A stretch of DNA of 64,000 nucleotides from the NCBI GenBank assembly GCA_963693365.1, contig CAVNZM010000008.1:3224001-3288000 (forward strand). The letters run 5' to 3'. The notes below the pieces were generated by a model, which did not search any database, was not told the DNA's origin, and worked only from the letters and a program-made list of their open reading frames with translations. The stretch is from Amoebidium appalachense (lineage: Eukaryota > Ichthyosporea). Below are positions 12,361 to 30,215 of this stretch, one piece after another (position 1 is the stretch's first letter; each line of letters begins with the position of its first letter). The translations under genes were made by a program, and so were the position numbers.

Positions 12361-12545
12361 CGTACGCAAAAAAAAAGGCCAGGGGGGGGAGGGGGGGAAA
12401 GCGTGAGGCGGGGGGGCCAGGGAGGGGGTGGGGCCGGGGGGGGGGAAGGGGGAGGGAGGTAACAACCACACAACCCAACATCAATAACTGTCTCGTTATG
12501 TTTTGGCGCCGGCGACAGCCGGCGCACAGACCTACTTGTATCTAT
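12361..12545 (-). repeat. Dispersed repeat family D, copy 1 (inverted relative of 59753-59905)
   Basis: The minus strand reads GATACAAGTAGGTCTGTGCG, then a GC-rich hairpin (GCGCCGGC-TGTC-GCCGGCGC), then TTATTGATGTTGGGTTGTGT and a pyrimidine-rich tract. The same series is found on the plus strand from 59753 with few differences. Confidence 0.88.
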
Positions 12546-12775
12546 CAATAAGTGCAACCTGTTAGCTAACGCTGTATTAGAACCGGAGGTTATTGGCGGT
12601 TTTATTCTCTTTTCTTCCTCTGTTCCCCAATATATCAGTTTTAAGATGACTATCCTAGATCACCTTATTAATGCTGCACAGTATGATATTGTGATCCGGT
12701 GCCTTAACTTTCTTTCGGAGCTACCGATGCTAGCCTCTGCTTACCCATAATATGTAATAGGGGTGTCATATACTA

Positions 12776-13264
12776 AATGTGGCTGGGCCTCCGGCAGTGT
12801 CCACGCAATAAAAAGTGTGTAAACCCCTCATATACTACGATGGCGCTCATTGTTGCCTAGCATGTACATATGTCACTGGCTGCATTTGATTGGCTGCGCT
12901 GGAAAACGCAGTATGTAGGCCGTCGAATGTGGCTGGGCCTCCGGCACACACTAAGTCCATACGCCGGAAGTCCCCGCGCACCTGATTGGACAAAACACGA
13001 TCCGATGACGTAAAATCAGGGGAGAACGATTCGATCCACAAGGGACATAAAGGGGCCGTCACTTTAGCGGGGGTTGGGGGGGCGGCAGCCCCCCCATTTA
13101 GGGCCCAGACACACATAGGGTTATGGTTATTGGGTTTATGTTTTTTATTTTGTAAATTATTATCAATTATTGTATTTTTTCAGCCGGTTATCATCCGATC
13201 TCCCTATACCTAGGGCTTCCCTCGACGGACGGCAGTGTCCACGCAATAAAAAGTGTGTAAACCT
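12776..13264. repeat. Interleaved short direct repeats
   Basis: ATGTGGCTGGGCCTCCGGCA occurs at about 12777 and 12927. CAGTGTCCACGCAATAAAAA followed by GTGTGTAAACC occurs at about 12795 and 13231. The second repeat contains AATAAA. No coding capacity is apparent between them, and the meaning is unknown. Confidence 0.75.
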
Positions 13265-14200
13265 TGCCAACGGTTTCTTTTGACTGGATTTATTCGACGG
13301 AAAGATATGCAAGTATGCACGGCATACTGAGAAGACACCCTGACAATAAAAACCCCCCTGGTTAAAAAATAGAATGTCACACGGTGATTTTGCGAGATAA
13401 CACAGGGGAGTAACGCCTATGTCAGGTGGCTTTTTTTTATAGCTGTGTGCATGCATATACGTGCATCACACACCCAAAGCTTACGGACGTGCATCGTTCA
13501 GAAATCATTCCAGGCAACAACATGTCACCGCAATACTTTTGATTTGCAACTGGTGGTGACTCGGAGAAACGCAACATCGTTAGTGGTATTCGTGAACAAG
13601 CTTGTTCTCTTTCCGTCGTTGAGCAGGTGGTCAGCATACAAACCCGTTTCCTCCTAGATACTCACAGAAAGCAGACACAGAGACCCATGTTCTTGTAGGC
13701 CACACGCAGACACACACACACATGCAGTCATAGTTGTTGAGTTTACCCTTCACTTGTCACATCTTTACCCGGTTGTGTCAACCGACGGCCACTGTTTTGT
13801 TCTTGCAGGCAGCCTGACTGAGAATTTGGCAGTGGGGTGAAAAGTCAGCTCAGTTCGGCAGGTTAATGCCCGGGGGTAATAGGTTATAGTCCGTGCACGA
13901 CAACGGTGATAACGGATGAGGAAAAAATTGTTGATGGTTTATCACCGGGAGTGGCCTTAAGAGCCCATTGGGCCCAAGTTGCGCAGACCAGTGTTTCCAC
14001 GCCAAACCTCAACACAAAAGGCTTTGGTTATACGTTCAGTGGACACACAAGACACACAACCTATGGACTGAGTCGCGGAAAGCAGTTCATCATTATTTCT
14101 CCTTTTTTGTTTTTTTTTTCGCCCCACCCACGTGGCAAGCATACTTGGGCACGGTCATGTGATGTGCCGGCGCTTTCAATTTAACCCCCCTTATATATTA
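13265..14200. other. Intergenic upstream of GAF-RGS gene
   Basis: No coding exon seen. An AT-rich block near 14190-14206 (TTATATATTATATTATGG) lies about 110 bp upstream of the GAF-RGS start codon and is a possible core promoter. Confidence 0.5.
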
Positions 14201-14309
14201 TATTATGGACTTTCCCTCCTTACCCTTTAAAAAAAACCACGGGAGGGAGTTTTGATCAGGTATTCCGATCCGTTTTTCACGGGATTCCGCTGTAAAGTTC
14301 TGAGCCACC

Positions 14310-20209
<5,900 letters not shown>

Positions 20210-20260
20210 GTGATGTGGGCGGCAACGGGAGGGGGAGAGAGAAAGGGAGGGAGTGTGTGT

Positions 20261-20309
<49 letters not shown>

Positions 20310-20349
20310 GGAGTGCTTCGTTATGAATACTCATGAGAAGGATGCTTTA

Positions 20350-20355
20350 AATAAA
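20350..20355 (+). promoter_or_regulatory. Candidate poly(A) signal of GAF-RGS gene
   Basis: AATAAA (inside AAATAAATAAAT) lies about 140 bp after the TGA stop. Confidence 0.5.
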
Positions 20356-20359
20356 TAAA

Positions 20360-21500
20360 TAGAAAAATAACTCTCCATTAGCTATTATCTTACTAATTTA
20401 GATTTAGTAATAGTTACTCTAAAGATTAGAGTGCCAGTACTATAGCTAGAACATTAGTACTGTTTTCCCTTCTTTACCAATCATGCTAAGAAGGATGCTT
20501 AGAAATTATGTTTTCTCCTACTATCTTATACTAGTAGGTACGGTGTTGGGGAGTATGTGTGTGCATGTGTGTTTTTTGTACCCGCGTTTCATGGTGCGGT
20601 GTGTGTGCAAGTCTGTGTGTGCATGCATGTGTGTGTGTGTGTGCTTGTTCGTGGGGGCCCGGTGCCACATTGTTTGTGCATGTGTTTATGTTTGGTAGGG
20701 AAAAATGGTTTGCTCTCAGGTATAGTTTCTTTTTTTTTCTTTTTTTCCCCTTTCTTTCTTTGCACCATCATGTTGATGGCTCTTTTTTTTAAAAAAAATA
20801 CTTCTCCATTTTGCCTGATAAGATCAAAATTGTGATGCGAACGACACGATGCTTTAGCGATGCTGATAGTGGCTTTGTAAGTCAATAAATGTGTTGTTGT
20901 GATAGGGTTTTTCTTTTGTATATGACAATTCTGTAGTCGTAATAGGATAAGTCTGTTGTTGTAATAAGATAATTATGTAGTTGCTACTAATCGTAATAGG
21001 GTAATTCTGTTGTGCTGATAAGGTACATATGGTTGAGTAATATGTTGATAACAAACAAATGATTTTATTCGCCGGCTACTGAAACCTGCAAGGTGGTAGC
21101 CGTGCCTATACTAATTATGGGGATGATGTTATCATAAATGTTGCGTGTGTGAGTATAGTCGTGGTCACGGCCATATGGAAATAAACGGTCTGGCTTGCAG
21201 CAACTGGCCCAGCAACAATACTATACTGTCTTATCGGATTTATCCTTCCCTCCCCCCCCCCCCCCCCTCCCCCTCCCTTCCTCCCTCCCTCCCTCCCTCC
21301 CACCCAAATTTGATGATCACCCCCTTTTTCAATACACTAGAAGGGGAGGGAGGGATTGAGGAAGGGAGTGAGAAGCCGGAGGGTTAGAGATGGAGGGAGC
21401 GGAAGGGAGCCTCAAAGAGCATAAGGGGTGAATGGCACTGGTGGGGGCCCCGGTAGCACAGCCTTTTTTTTTTTTCTTTTTTTCTTTTTTTTTTTTTCTT
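20360..21500. other. Intergenic with degenerate tandem repeat
   Basis: No gene is seen. From about 20881 to 21030, units like TTCTGTTGTTGTAATAAGAT recur four or five times with variable spacing. CT-rich and T-rich tracts follow (21240-21300, 21464-21500). Confidence 0.6.
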
Positions 21501-21538
21501 TCCAGTGATTGTTGTTGTTGAGTGTTGTTCGGTTGTTG

Positions 21539-21553
21539 TTTTTTTTTTTTTTT

Positions 21554-21601
<48 letters not shown>

Positions 21602-22130
21602 CTCTGGCTAAGAGAGAGCCTAGGGGGAGAGGGAGAGAGAGGGGGGGGGGGGGGGGGGGGGGGACCTCTGGCTAAAGAGGGCCTAGGGGGAGAGGGAGAG
21701 AGAAAGATCTAGAGCCTCAGAGAGAGAGGAGAACGAGAAATTTGAGACTCTGCGGAGCGCAAGTGAGTAGTCACCAAAGGCGGAGGTAAAAGTATCTGCA
21801 TGTACATGTCGCCGAGTCGGACGTGTACTCTTGCAAGCGCTCTTGCATAAATCCCCCCCCCCCCGCGGCCCCCCTTGAAGGCTTCTCTCTCCGAATTCTC
21901 TCACTTCTCTTATGGGAAAGGCTGGGCGCCCGGCCGGCCGGCGCGGAGGGGAGGGGGAAGGGGGGGGGGGGGGGGGGGGGGGGAGGGGGGTGAGGGGAGA
22001 GAGAGAGGGGGGGGGGGGGGGGGGGGGACTCCGGAAGGGGAGGGGGGAGAAAGCTCTAGAAAGAGAGAGCGTCTAATCTCGAGAGAGAGAGAGAGAGAGG
22101 GCAGAGTACAAGAGAGTGAAGAGAGACACT
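21539..22130. repeat. T-run into G-run, plus 66-bp tandem repeat in a purine-rich block
   Basis: A T-run changes directly to a G-run near 21563. A unit containing ACCTCTGGCTAA and CCTAGGGGGAGAGGGAGAGA then occurs twice (from about 21600 and 21664). Further GA-rich sequence continues to about 22115. No coding evidence. Confidence 0.8.
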
Positions 22131-22524
22131 GTCACGTCGGCGGCCGGAGACGGGGGGAAAAAAACCTCATGCATATGTACAGGTCGGTCCGGGTCTAGAT
22201 CTTGCCGTCTTGCAGTGTACATATATCCCCCCCCCCCCCCCCCCCCCCCCCCTCCCCCCCCCTCCCCCCTCCCCCCCCCCCCACCACCACCACCACCCCA
22301 CCACCACCACCCGCGCCCCCCCGCCCCTCCCCTCTCCCCGGGGCCCCACCCACCCACCTGTACCCATCCATACGTGCACAAAAACACCCCCTTAGTTAGG
22401 CCTCTTGCAGCTAATGTTTCTCGTGAAAACACATTTTTTGCGCAAGCCCAGCTAGCCTGGGATTCTAGGCGAGGGAGGTAGAATCGTTCGCATATTATGT
22501 GAGCGCTGTTGCTTGGTTTGTGTG

Positions 22525-22925
<401 letters not shown>

Positions 22926-23219
22926 GCGTGAGAGTACAGGTTGTTCGTAGTAACATTTAGGTTTTTATGTGACACAGTGTTTGCGCGTCCATCCATGGGT
23001 GTGTGTGTGGGAATTCGAAGCGTGTGTGTGTACCGTCACATCTATGATCGATCGATGTGCGTTCGTTTTTATTGTCATATATACACATCATTTGATGGCA
23101 GCGCAGTTGTGATTATTATCTTGAATATTGCACAAAGAAAATTTTTCGTTTGTGGTAATACAGGCGGCAGAATATGGCTTGCGTTCCCATGAACGCACTT
23201 CAAAGTCTTCGCCGTCGGC

Positions 23220-23255
23220 CCCAAGGCCTCCTTATCACCCTAAGGAGGCCTTGGG
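23220..23255. repeat. Perfect 15-bp hairpin
   Basis: CCCAAGGCCTCCTTA, a 6-nt loop TCACCC and the exact complement TAAGGAGGCCTTGGG. It lies about 100 bp upstream of an ATTGG/TATAAAA promoter-like pair. Confidence 0.9.
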
Positions 23256-23316
23256 CGGCCTTCGGGCCCCCGGAACAACTGGGATCCCAGATCTATTGAA
23301 GATATTTTCAGATTTG

Positions 23317-23366
23317 ATTGGTTTACCCGGTGATGTAAATTTGGCAAGCTTTGATTGGATATAAAA
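23317..23366 (+). promoter_or_regulatory. Promoter-like ATTGG, ATTGG, TATAAAA cluster
   Basis: ATTGG at 23317 and 23354 and TATAAAA at 23360-23366, the same set of elements seen before other genes here. No matching coding gene follows before the inverted-repeat element, so it may drive a transcript of that element or of an undetected gene. Confidence 0.4.
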
Positions 23367-24122
23367 AACCAGGATCAAAAACGTAACGCACTGTGATAAA
23401 CAAATCGTTGGAGAGTGAAAGAAGAAGAGAGGAATAAAGACGAGAGCTTGATTGTGGAAGGAACTCCTGGCTTCAAGCCTGTTGCTCCGTTTTTATGCCT
23501 GCTGCGCCGAGTCGGGCTCTGCCCGCATTGGTCACCTAGCCGGATTAACTGGATAGATCGGCTAATTATATATAAGCCAATCATATTGGCATCACATGGT
23601 ACGGGGTCAAGCAAGCTCGTCCCCGAGCTTGACAGTAAAGCAGTCTACATATAAACGTTTTGTTGGTTGTTGAAAAAAATTATAAATAGTTACATAGCAC
23701 TCATACATGCATGCAGGCTGAGTTACGGTCTGCATGTACGTGCAATAAAGGTGGGCACACTGGCATGTGCATAACGGTTGCTTACTCGGTAAAACCTCCA
23801 AAAGGCCTTTCAGCGTTCCATTTTCCCTGTGCCAACTAGTCTTTTGCTAGGGAGGGGTCACAGGTATAGGAGCCAGGTTTTCTAATATGTAGTGTTGTCT
23901 CCAGAGTTGCTCCAGTGACCGTCCTCGTCCTTGTTGCTGGCAATGGGACGATGTTGTAGTTGTTCTTGCCGTGGTGGTTGGGGTGTGTGAACTAGGGAAA
24001 GTCAGTGGTTAGAAGTGTTTATGTTGTGAACCTTGGTTGTTGATACTGAATAGGGCCAGAAGGGATGTTGACGGAAACAGGTGTTTCCAGGTGTGGTTGT
24101 GTGTGTGGTTAGGTTTGGTTAG

Positions 24123-24821
24123 TTGTGTTTTGTTGTTGCAAAGGGAAACCCCCGAACGTACCCCTTCCCCTCACACTCACCCCCGCCCCCCCCGCCCCCA
24201 CCCCCACCCCCGCCCCCCCCACCAACCCCGGCCATCCAGCCCCTTCTACCCCCGACAATGCACCCCCTCACCCTCACTCGACATCAAATAACAACACAAC
24301 TATTGCCCCACCACCAAAACCCCCCACCACCACCAAAAACCCCCCCACCACCAACACCAGAAGACCCCTTCACTCTCACGCCCCCTCCCTCTGCCCCACA
24401 CCTTCCTGCCTCTGCTACAACACAGCCCCCAACCACACCAAAACGGCCACACGACGACATTACAGTGGACCCACTCCCAAACCACAACGTGAAACGAGCG
24501 CGCCTGGAGAATGGCGCAACGTTCCACCTTAACGCAACCCAACCCACAGGAACTAACACCCCCCAGCACTCTTTTCCCTCGCTTTTGCGTATTCTACAAC
24601 ACAGACCAGTCCCCAACTACACCACAAAACTGATGGACCACCACCTGCTCGTCGAAGGGTCCAATGGCGTCAAAGGATGGTGCCCGGTGGCACAGCCAAT
24701 GGTTTTGGCGTCCCCCATTTACGACAATTGGCGAGAAAACTACATCCGCACGGTCGTACCACTGCAACCACATGTGATGACTATGGATACCCGGCCACCA
24801 CCGACCACCATCACAACATGA
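24123..24821 (+). CDS. Unknown Pro/Thr-rich protein inside inverted-repeat element
   Basis: An open frame of up to 232 codons ends at 24821; the true start is unknown because 24123 is not an ATG. The first ~110 residues are Pro/Thr-rich, compositionally driven by C-rich DNA. The last ~110 are more complex: a basic patch (HNVKRARLENGATFHL), then LLRILQHRPVPNYTTKLMDH, GVKGWCPVAQPMV and YDNWRENYIRTVVPL. The basic patch could be a nuclear signal. It lies centrally between inverted repeats, so it is probably element-encoded. I do not recognise it; it lacks visible DDE or RT motifs. Confidence 0.4.
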   Translation: MCFVVAKGNPRTYPFPSHSPPPPPPPPPPPPPPPTPAIQPLLPPTMHPLTLTRHQITTQLLPHHQNPPPPPKTPPPPTPEDPFTLTPPPSAPHLPASATTQPPTTPKRPHDDITVDPLPNHNVKRARLENGATFHLNATQPTGTNTPQHSFPSLLRILQHRPVPNYTTKLMDHHLLVEGSNGVKGWCPVAQPMVLASPIYDNWRENYIRTVVPLQPHVMTMDTRPPPTTITT

Positions 24822-25220
24822 CTCAGCAGCCCGGCGGCCACCTGATTATGTATAAGCCTTAGGGTTTTAATATACGCCTTTTTTATATATACTACCACCA
24901 CCGTTACGTTACAATGAAAACACACACGGCAACCTGGTTACTCTGGCTCCGAATTTGTGCTGCCCTCCCACGCTAGCCACAAAGAGCTAGACGGCACTTC
25001 GTCGGATCGCTGAAAGGACTTTTGGAGGTTTTACTGAGTAAGCAACCGCTACGCACGTGCCAGCGTGCCCATCACTACACACAAGTAACCGAGGTCGGGG
25101 ACTACCAACAACTGGGCATAAAATCCACACCATTTTTTATTTTTTTATAGAATTATCCTGTTTAATACTTTCCTTTGATAGAAATTTCGGCTATTTTTTT
25201 TAAAAAATTGTAAAACTGCG

Positions 25221-25223
<3 letters not shown>

Positions 25224-25297
<74 letters not shown>

Positions 25298-25298
25298 G

Positions 25299-25359
<61 letters not shown>
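25224..25359. repeat. (CA)n microsatellite
   Basis: Two CA blocks split by CCCGG, just inside the right outer arm of the inverted-repeat element. Confidence 0.95.
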
Positions 25360-25361
<2 letters not shown>

Positions 25362-25509
25362 TCAAGCACGAGGACGTGCTTGCTTGACCCCGTACCATAT
25401 GATGCAGAGATGGGCGGCCCGGGCAGGACAGCCGGGCCGACCAATTAGCCGGACCGATAGAACGTAGTTAGCCAACCACAAGATATCCACAATATGTATC
25501 CAACCAAGT

Positions 25510-25902
25510 ACACCCGTGTCAATCACTGTGCTCAATGGCCTGTCCGCCCGTCCATGTGCCTTCACCCCGTTGGACTGTCTCCCAGCCTTCCTGTTAGCTG
25601 TAGCTGCACCAACTAGCACTTAGGCTCAATAACCGTCTGTGACCTGCCACCAGGCACACAGCATGCTAATGCTCAGGATATACAGGGAAAGAGGGAGATG
25701 TACCTATTAAGTGGGTGAGAGGGGAGGGTCCCGAGAGTAAAAAGGCGGAGGAGGGGGAGAGGATGGGGGTGGAGGGAGGGATCATGGAAAGAACTGGTAT
25801 TGACGGGTGACTACAGCATGAAGTCACATAACGAATTAGCACACGCACATGCACACACACACACACACACACGCACACGCATACACATGCACACGCACAC
25901 AC

Positions 25903-25973
<71 letters not shown>

Positions 25974-26185
25974 GCCACACCCACCCACCCACCCAAACAC
26001 AGACACACGCACGCACACGCACACGTACATGAAAACGCACATGCACGCATGCACACGCCCACGCGCACGCACACACGCACACACCCGACACAACACACCC
26101 ACACCCACACGCTACACGTACTCTCACGAACCGTAGGCAGCACAGGCACACACAAGCACACACACACGCAAAATCTGCACACACA

Positions 26186-26235
<50 letters not shown>
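25510..26235 (+). repeat. 0.7-kb duplication, copy 1
   Basis: Matches 32922-33650 almost base for base. By eye, differences are single substitutions (for example CTCAGG against CTTAGG), a one-base change in GAGAGTAAAA, and the lengths of the (CA)n blocks. It contains no gene. It lies upstream of the first Hsp20 gene. Confidence 0.92.
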
Positions 26236-26248
<13 letters not shown>

Positions 26249-26455
26249 TGCCCAGTCCCATGCCGACAATAAAAAAAGGGAACATTTGCCTCAGAGAGGC
26301 CAGTTCTAAACACAACCAAAAGGTTAGACTGTCGACGAGTACCACCAATTCAATCTCACAGCACAACGATTAATTCTTTATCATTCAAGCATACTATTAT
26401 GATGACGTTTACTATCTGCAGAGATTCTTTGCAAGCTTCGCAGGGGCAGGGCCGG

Positions 26456-26463
26456 CATAAAAA
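26456..26463 (+). promoter_or_regulatory. TATA-like box of first Hsp20 gene
   Basis: CATAAAAA about 90 bp before the ATG at 26547. No complete heat-shock element is seen nearby; only a weak GAACATTTG occurs at about 26280. Confidence 0.35.
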
Positions 26464-26546
26464 CAAGAGCAAGCCTGTTCGTTGTCGAGTCAGTCAGCCC
26501 ATCCGCCAAATTCGCAAATGAACTTGAAAACTATCAAAACAACAAA

Positions 26547-27673
26547 ATGGCGATAACATATCTCCTTATGCGCCACAGTTCAGGCGTCGCTCTACTTCTT
26601 GCAAGTGTCCTTGCGCTTCTACCAGCCGCAGATGCACTTATCCTCAAAAACAGTGCCGGTCACAAGGTATGGGGCATGCCACCAGGCCCACAGCGTGCAC
26701 ATGGCTACCCAGCTAGCCATATTCATGGTCAGCCCAATACTATGCAACAAATGCAGCAGAATACCGAAGGCAGGCGTCCTTGGGCTGCTCAAGGAGATCA
26801 GTATGGGAAACAGTTATGCACCGTCGCTGGGCAGCCACAGAGCCTGGTCAGAGTGGGCGAAAACCAATCTTAATACATGTTGCAGGTGAGACCAGGGTTC
26901 CGAAGTGGCACCACACGCCTTGCACACCTTGGTTTTCCGATGTTTTGTAAAAAAATAAGAAGAAATAGTTGCATGCAATAACTTGCGCGCGTTGGGTTGA
27001 TGATAAGTGGCACCACAGTATATACCGCGGTATTCTTTTTGTAATTTGTTTTGGTGAGCTGCCCGTCCCCTGCCTAGCTGGCTCATCCTGTTTCTCCTGT
27101 TCCATTCTCTACTATTCAACCATTCCCTTTTTGACCCTCCTTTTCAAGTTTTCTAATAACCCAAAACCCTCCTTTGTTTAGGTTGATGTTCCCGGTCTGC
27201 GAGCTCAAGACCTCAACGTTTGTGCGGAAAACACACAACTTCACGTAACAGGCACCAACAAATGCACCGACCAAGGCCCCACGTGTGTGCCCAGAACCGT
27301 CAACAAAACCGCCACCCTACCTGAAGGCTCCGGCATGATAGACCTGTCGAACATTCAGGCAATCCTTGACAACGGTGTTCTAAAGGTCACGCTTTCCCTT
27401 GCTGGTGTGCGTGTTGCGGCACGAATCCCCGTTTTTGATATTGCATTTGGACCGCGACAAAATGCCTCTTCTCCAATTACAGCAGCCGGCGCGGGGGATG
27501 GTGCGAATACAGCGGCTGCGAACACACAGGCACAAAGACAGAGTCAGGAAGGTGGTGAGGAGGAGAGAAGAAGAAGGAGTAGTCAGCTGCACAGAGGGGG
27601 GGGTGTGAATGTTGGGGCATCAAGCAGCACAGGACACGGTGCTACGGTGGAAATCACATGGGGTGCAGTCTAG
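26547..27673 (+). pseudogene. Hsp20/alpha-crystallin protein, secretory; in-frame stop before intron
   Basis: Exon 1 starts at 26547 and encodes a signal peptide (VALLLASVLALLPAADA). Exon 2, 27182-27673, encodes the alpha-crystallin domain: VDVPGLRAQDLNV, QLHVTGTNKC, PTCVPRTVNKT, then NGVLKVTLSLAG, followed by a Gln/Arg/Gly-rich tail. By analogy with the neighbouring copy, exon 1 should end at 26885 (TTGCAG|GTGAGA), but a TAA at 26871-26873 lies four codons before that donor. An alternative donor at 26667 (CACAAG|GTATGG) would skip the stop and keep phase, giving a shorter protein lacking the linker and the first beta strand. The middle of exon 1 has diverged strongly from the second copy. 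It is either a decaying duplicate or a gene using the early donor. Confidence 0.75.
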
Positions 27674-28092
27674 TTTTTTTGCGCATTTCTTTCAAAGTTT
27701 TCTTTTTATTCGCATATACTATGTATGTGCGTGCTTGTGTATATTATTCGATACAAGCTTGTGAAATGGTGGGACGGGAGAGGGAGGAGAAGGGAGGGAA
27801 AGTTATGTGTGTGTGTGTGTGTGACAGTGGGGGGAGGGGGAGGGGGGAAGGGGGGTATTTGCCGTACAAGGCTTGCCGTACAGCGAGAAAAAATGCATGA
27901 ATGTTGGTACCATACATGTACACCGTGTAATTAGATACTACTTGATACTACCGAATTCAGTTATAATACTGTGCTATTTAGCAAAAAGCAGCGACTTAGC
28001 AATTTCCACAGCAGGTTTGCCTGGTCAGTATGTGCTATGCTCTCCACCCCCTTCCCCCCAACCCCTCCCCCCCCCCCCCCCCCCCCCCCCCA

Positions 28093-28208
<116 letters not shown>

Positions 28209-28692
28209 GGCGTTCCCCCCCCTCTTCCCCCGGCCCCCTTCCCAGCTCCCTCCTCCATTATCCTATTCAATGTGGTAATTGTTTACTACTCTAGCGTCCC
28301 TCCCTCCATCTCCGACCAGCCTACCACACATCTACCCATTCAAAGGGCCTTAGATTAGGACCCACATGACGGGGTATATCTCCACCAAACACTGCCCCGT
28401 TGCAAAACAGTAATCCCACCTCCTTATTTGCAACGCATAGGCACACAGGCACGCACTTCAGCAGTGCAGCGAACACAAACACACACACACACACATAATT
28501 AACACAACCACGCACAAACACCCGAACTATGATTTTACGGCTGTGAGACTCTACAGTACTTGCCACTGTGACATATAAATCCAGACACAAACCAAGGCAC
28601 AACAATCCGAGTTCGACTCCCCTCCTCCTCGTTCCCCCCTAGCGCCCCCCCCCCCCCCCCCCCCCTTCCCGCCCCTTCCCCTCTGCCCCTTT

Positions 28693-28747
<55 letters not shown>

Positions 28748-29114
28748 AAAAAAAAAAAAAGGCAAAAAAAAGGAAAAAAAAAAAAAAACCAGCAACAACA
28801 TAAGCATAATAAAAAAAAGGCCACCTACCCACTGGGGAAAACCAACACACATTTTAGTTCGGAGTGCACTCGACATGACAATGTTCAAAATAAAATCTGA
28901 ATTGTGGTAATCTTTAGGAAGGGGCTGGGGTCAGTTTGTCATCTGTCGGTCATTATCTGGGACAGCTTCTTCGGCCCTCCCGAGGGGGAGGAGAGAGGGA
29001 ATTCACCTCGGATTCAGCTTCCGGGGGGGCTTTCAGGGGGCCTGACAGTGTACGAGCGGGCAAACTCTGGTTGAGTGTTTGTCACGTCGTGGAGGCTCGT
29101 GTACAGGCCCCACA

Positions 29115-29152
<38 letters not shown>

Positions 29153-29224
29153 ACACACACACACAGACGGGCATCCCAACCCCCGCCCACCCGCTCCCGG
29201 GCCCCCCGCAATGTACACATGTAC

Positions 29225-29261
<37 letters not shown>

Positions 29262-29516
29262 GACTCTCCTTCCCGGCCGCCACCCGCCCACCCACCATGG
29301 CTTCGTGCACCCACTCACGTTCACCCACCCACCCAACCTGCACCCACATCGTATTCATGCACCTAATTAGTTAGTAGTTACTTAGTACCCACCCAACCCT
29401 ATCTTTTCCTTCTTTTTTGTGTTGAATCATTTGCTTTCTTTTATTCAAAGTTTCCCGAGATGAGGCACTACTTACTAGGGAGGTGAAACGATATCAGTAG
29501 AAAGAGGGAGCTTGAT

Positions 29517-29588
<72 letters not shown>
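29517..29588. repeat. 72-nt uninterrupted G run
   Basis: The longest homopolymer in the window. The length is unlikely to be exact in any assembly. Confidence 0.9.
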
Positions 29589-29590
<2 letters not shown>

Positions 29591-29803
29591 AGCTTCATAT
29601 GGTATGACTGACGTCGCCCAGGCATGCATGACAAGCATGCACCACACGTGCGGATGTGCACGCAGGCGCTGTCATGACACAAGAAAAGACACAGGAATTT
29701 GTGGCAGTGTCAAGAAGGAGAAAAGGCGGGAAGGTAGAGTGTCATAGAGTCTCACAGAGCGACCTTGGCAACGCCAGGCCGCCTGCGGCGCCGGCCGGCA
29801 ACA

Positions 29804-30027
29804 TTCCGGAAACTGCAAACATCCAGATCCATATGCGTTCGGATCATGTGATTGGGTAACGAAAGCGAATCATGTCATTTACATCAACGATAATTCTAAT
29901 TGGTTGTCTTTTTCAAAGCCTCTTACGTAAATAGTTATAATTGGTTTACTGCAAACGTAGATTAATGTCATTGGATTAAAGTCATAGTTATTTAAGACCT
30001 ACCAATTCGATCCCGCGATTATATAAA
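29804..30027 (+). promoter_or_regulatory. Promoter of second Hsp20 gene: HSE core, CCAAT boxes, TATA
   Basis: TTCCGGAA at 29804-29811 is a minimal inverted heat-shock element (TTCnnGAA). ATTGG occurs at 29851, 29899, 29940 and 29970, and CCAAT at 30002, spaced 30-48 bp apart. TATATAAA is at 30020-30027. The start codon follows 190 bp later. The layout fits heat-inducible transcription helped by a CCAAT-binding factor (inference). Confidence 0.65.
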
Positions 30028-30215
30028 CAGGCCCGGTCACTGGAGGGCCGGTCGTCGGCGGTCGATCAGACACATCATTCCGTTCAGTTGTAACAGAAAG
30101 CGTAACAGAAACCCTAAGCGCTCACATTGGACTGAATACTGAAAGTTATAAGCTATTGACGTCCAATTGCAGCGCCTACAAGACAGAACCGAAACTTCGC
30201 CACAGCAGTGTCATC

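Larger units (their letters stand above)
23589..25405 (+). mobile_element. Probable DNA transposon with two-part terminal inverted repeats
   Basis: Outer arms: 23589-23634 and 25361-25405 are inverted copies (about 90 percent identical). Each arm also carries its own hairpin, CAAGCTCG...CGAGCTTG or CAAGCACG...CGTGCTTG. Inner arms: 23751-23818 and 25004-25074 are inverted copies (about 85 percent by eye), sharing CGGTTGCTTACTC and GTAAAACCTCCAAAAG, with weaker similarity reaching about 50 bp further inward. The sequence between outer and inner arms differs, with a (CA)n tract on the right. One ORF lies inside. I see no transposase motif and no clear target-site duplication. Confidence 0.65.

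Noticed and set aside
12016-12557. Short frames on both strands around 12.0-12.5 kb
   Set aside because: No start context, splice sites or family resemblance; the right part belongs to dispersed repeat D.
26871-26873. TAA as a reassigned sense codon
   Set aside because: The lectin, sphingomyelinase and SREK1-like genes all end at TAA exactly where the protein should end, so the standard code fits.
28600-28640. tRNA B-box-like GAGTTCGACTCC (and its complement near 63486)
   Set aside because: The flanking bases do not form a T-arm or acceptor stem, and no A box is found at the right distance.
29517-29588. Poly-G/poly-C and CCCCAAAA junctions as telomeric repeats
   Set aside because: The runs are single homopolymers or one C-to-A transition, not tandem C4A4 units.
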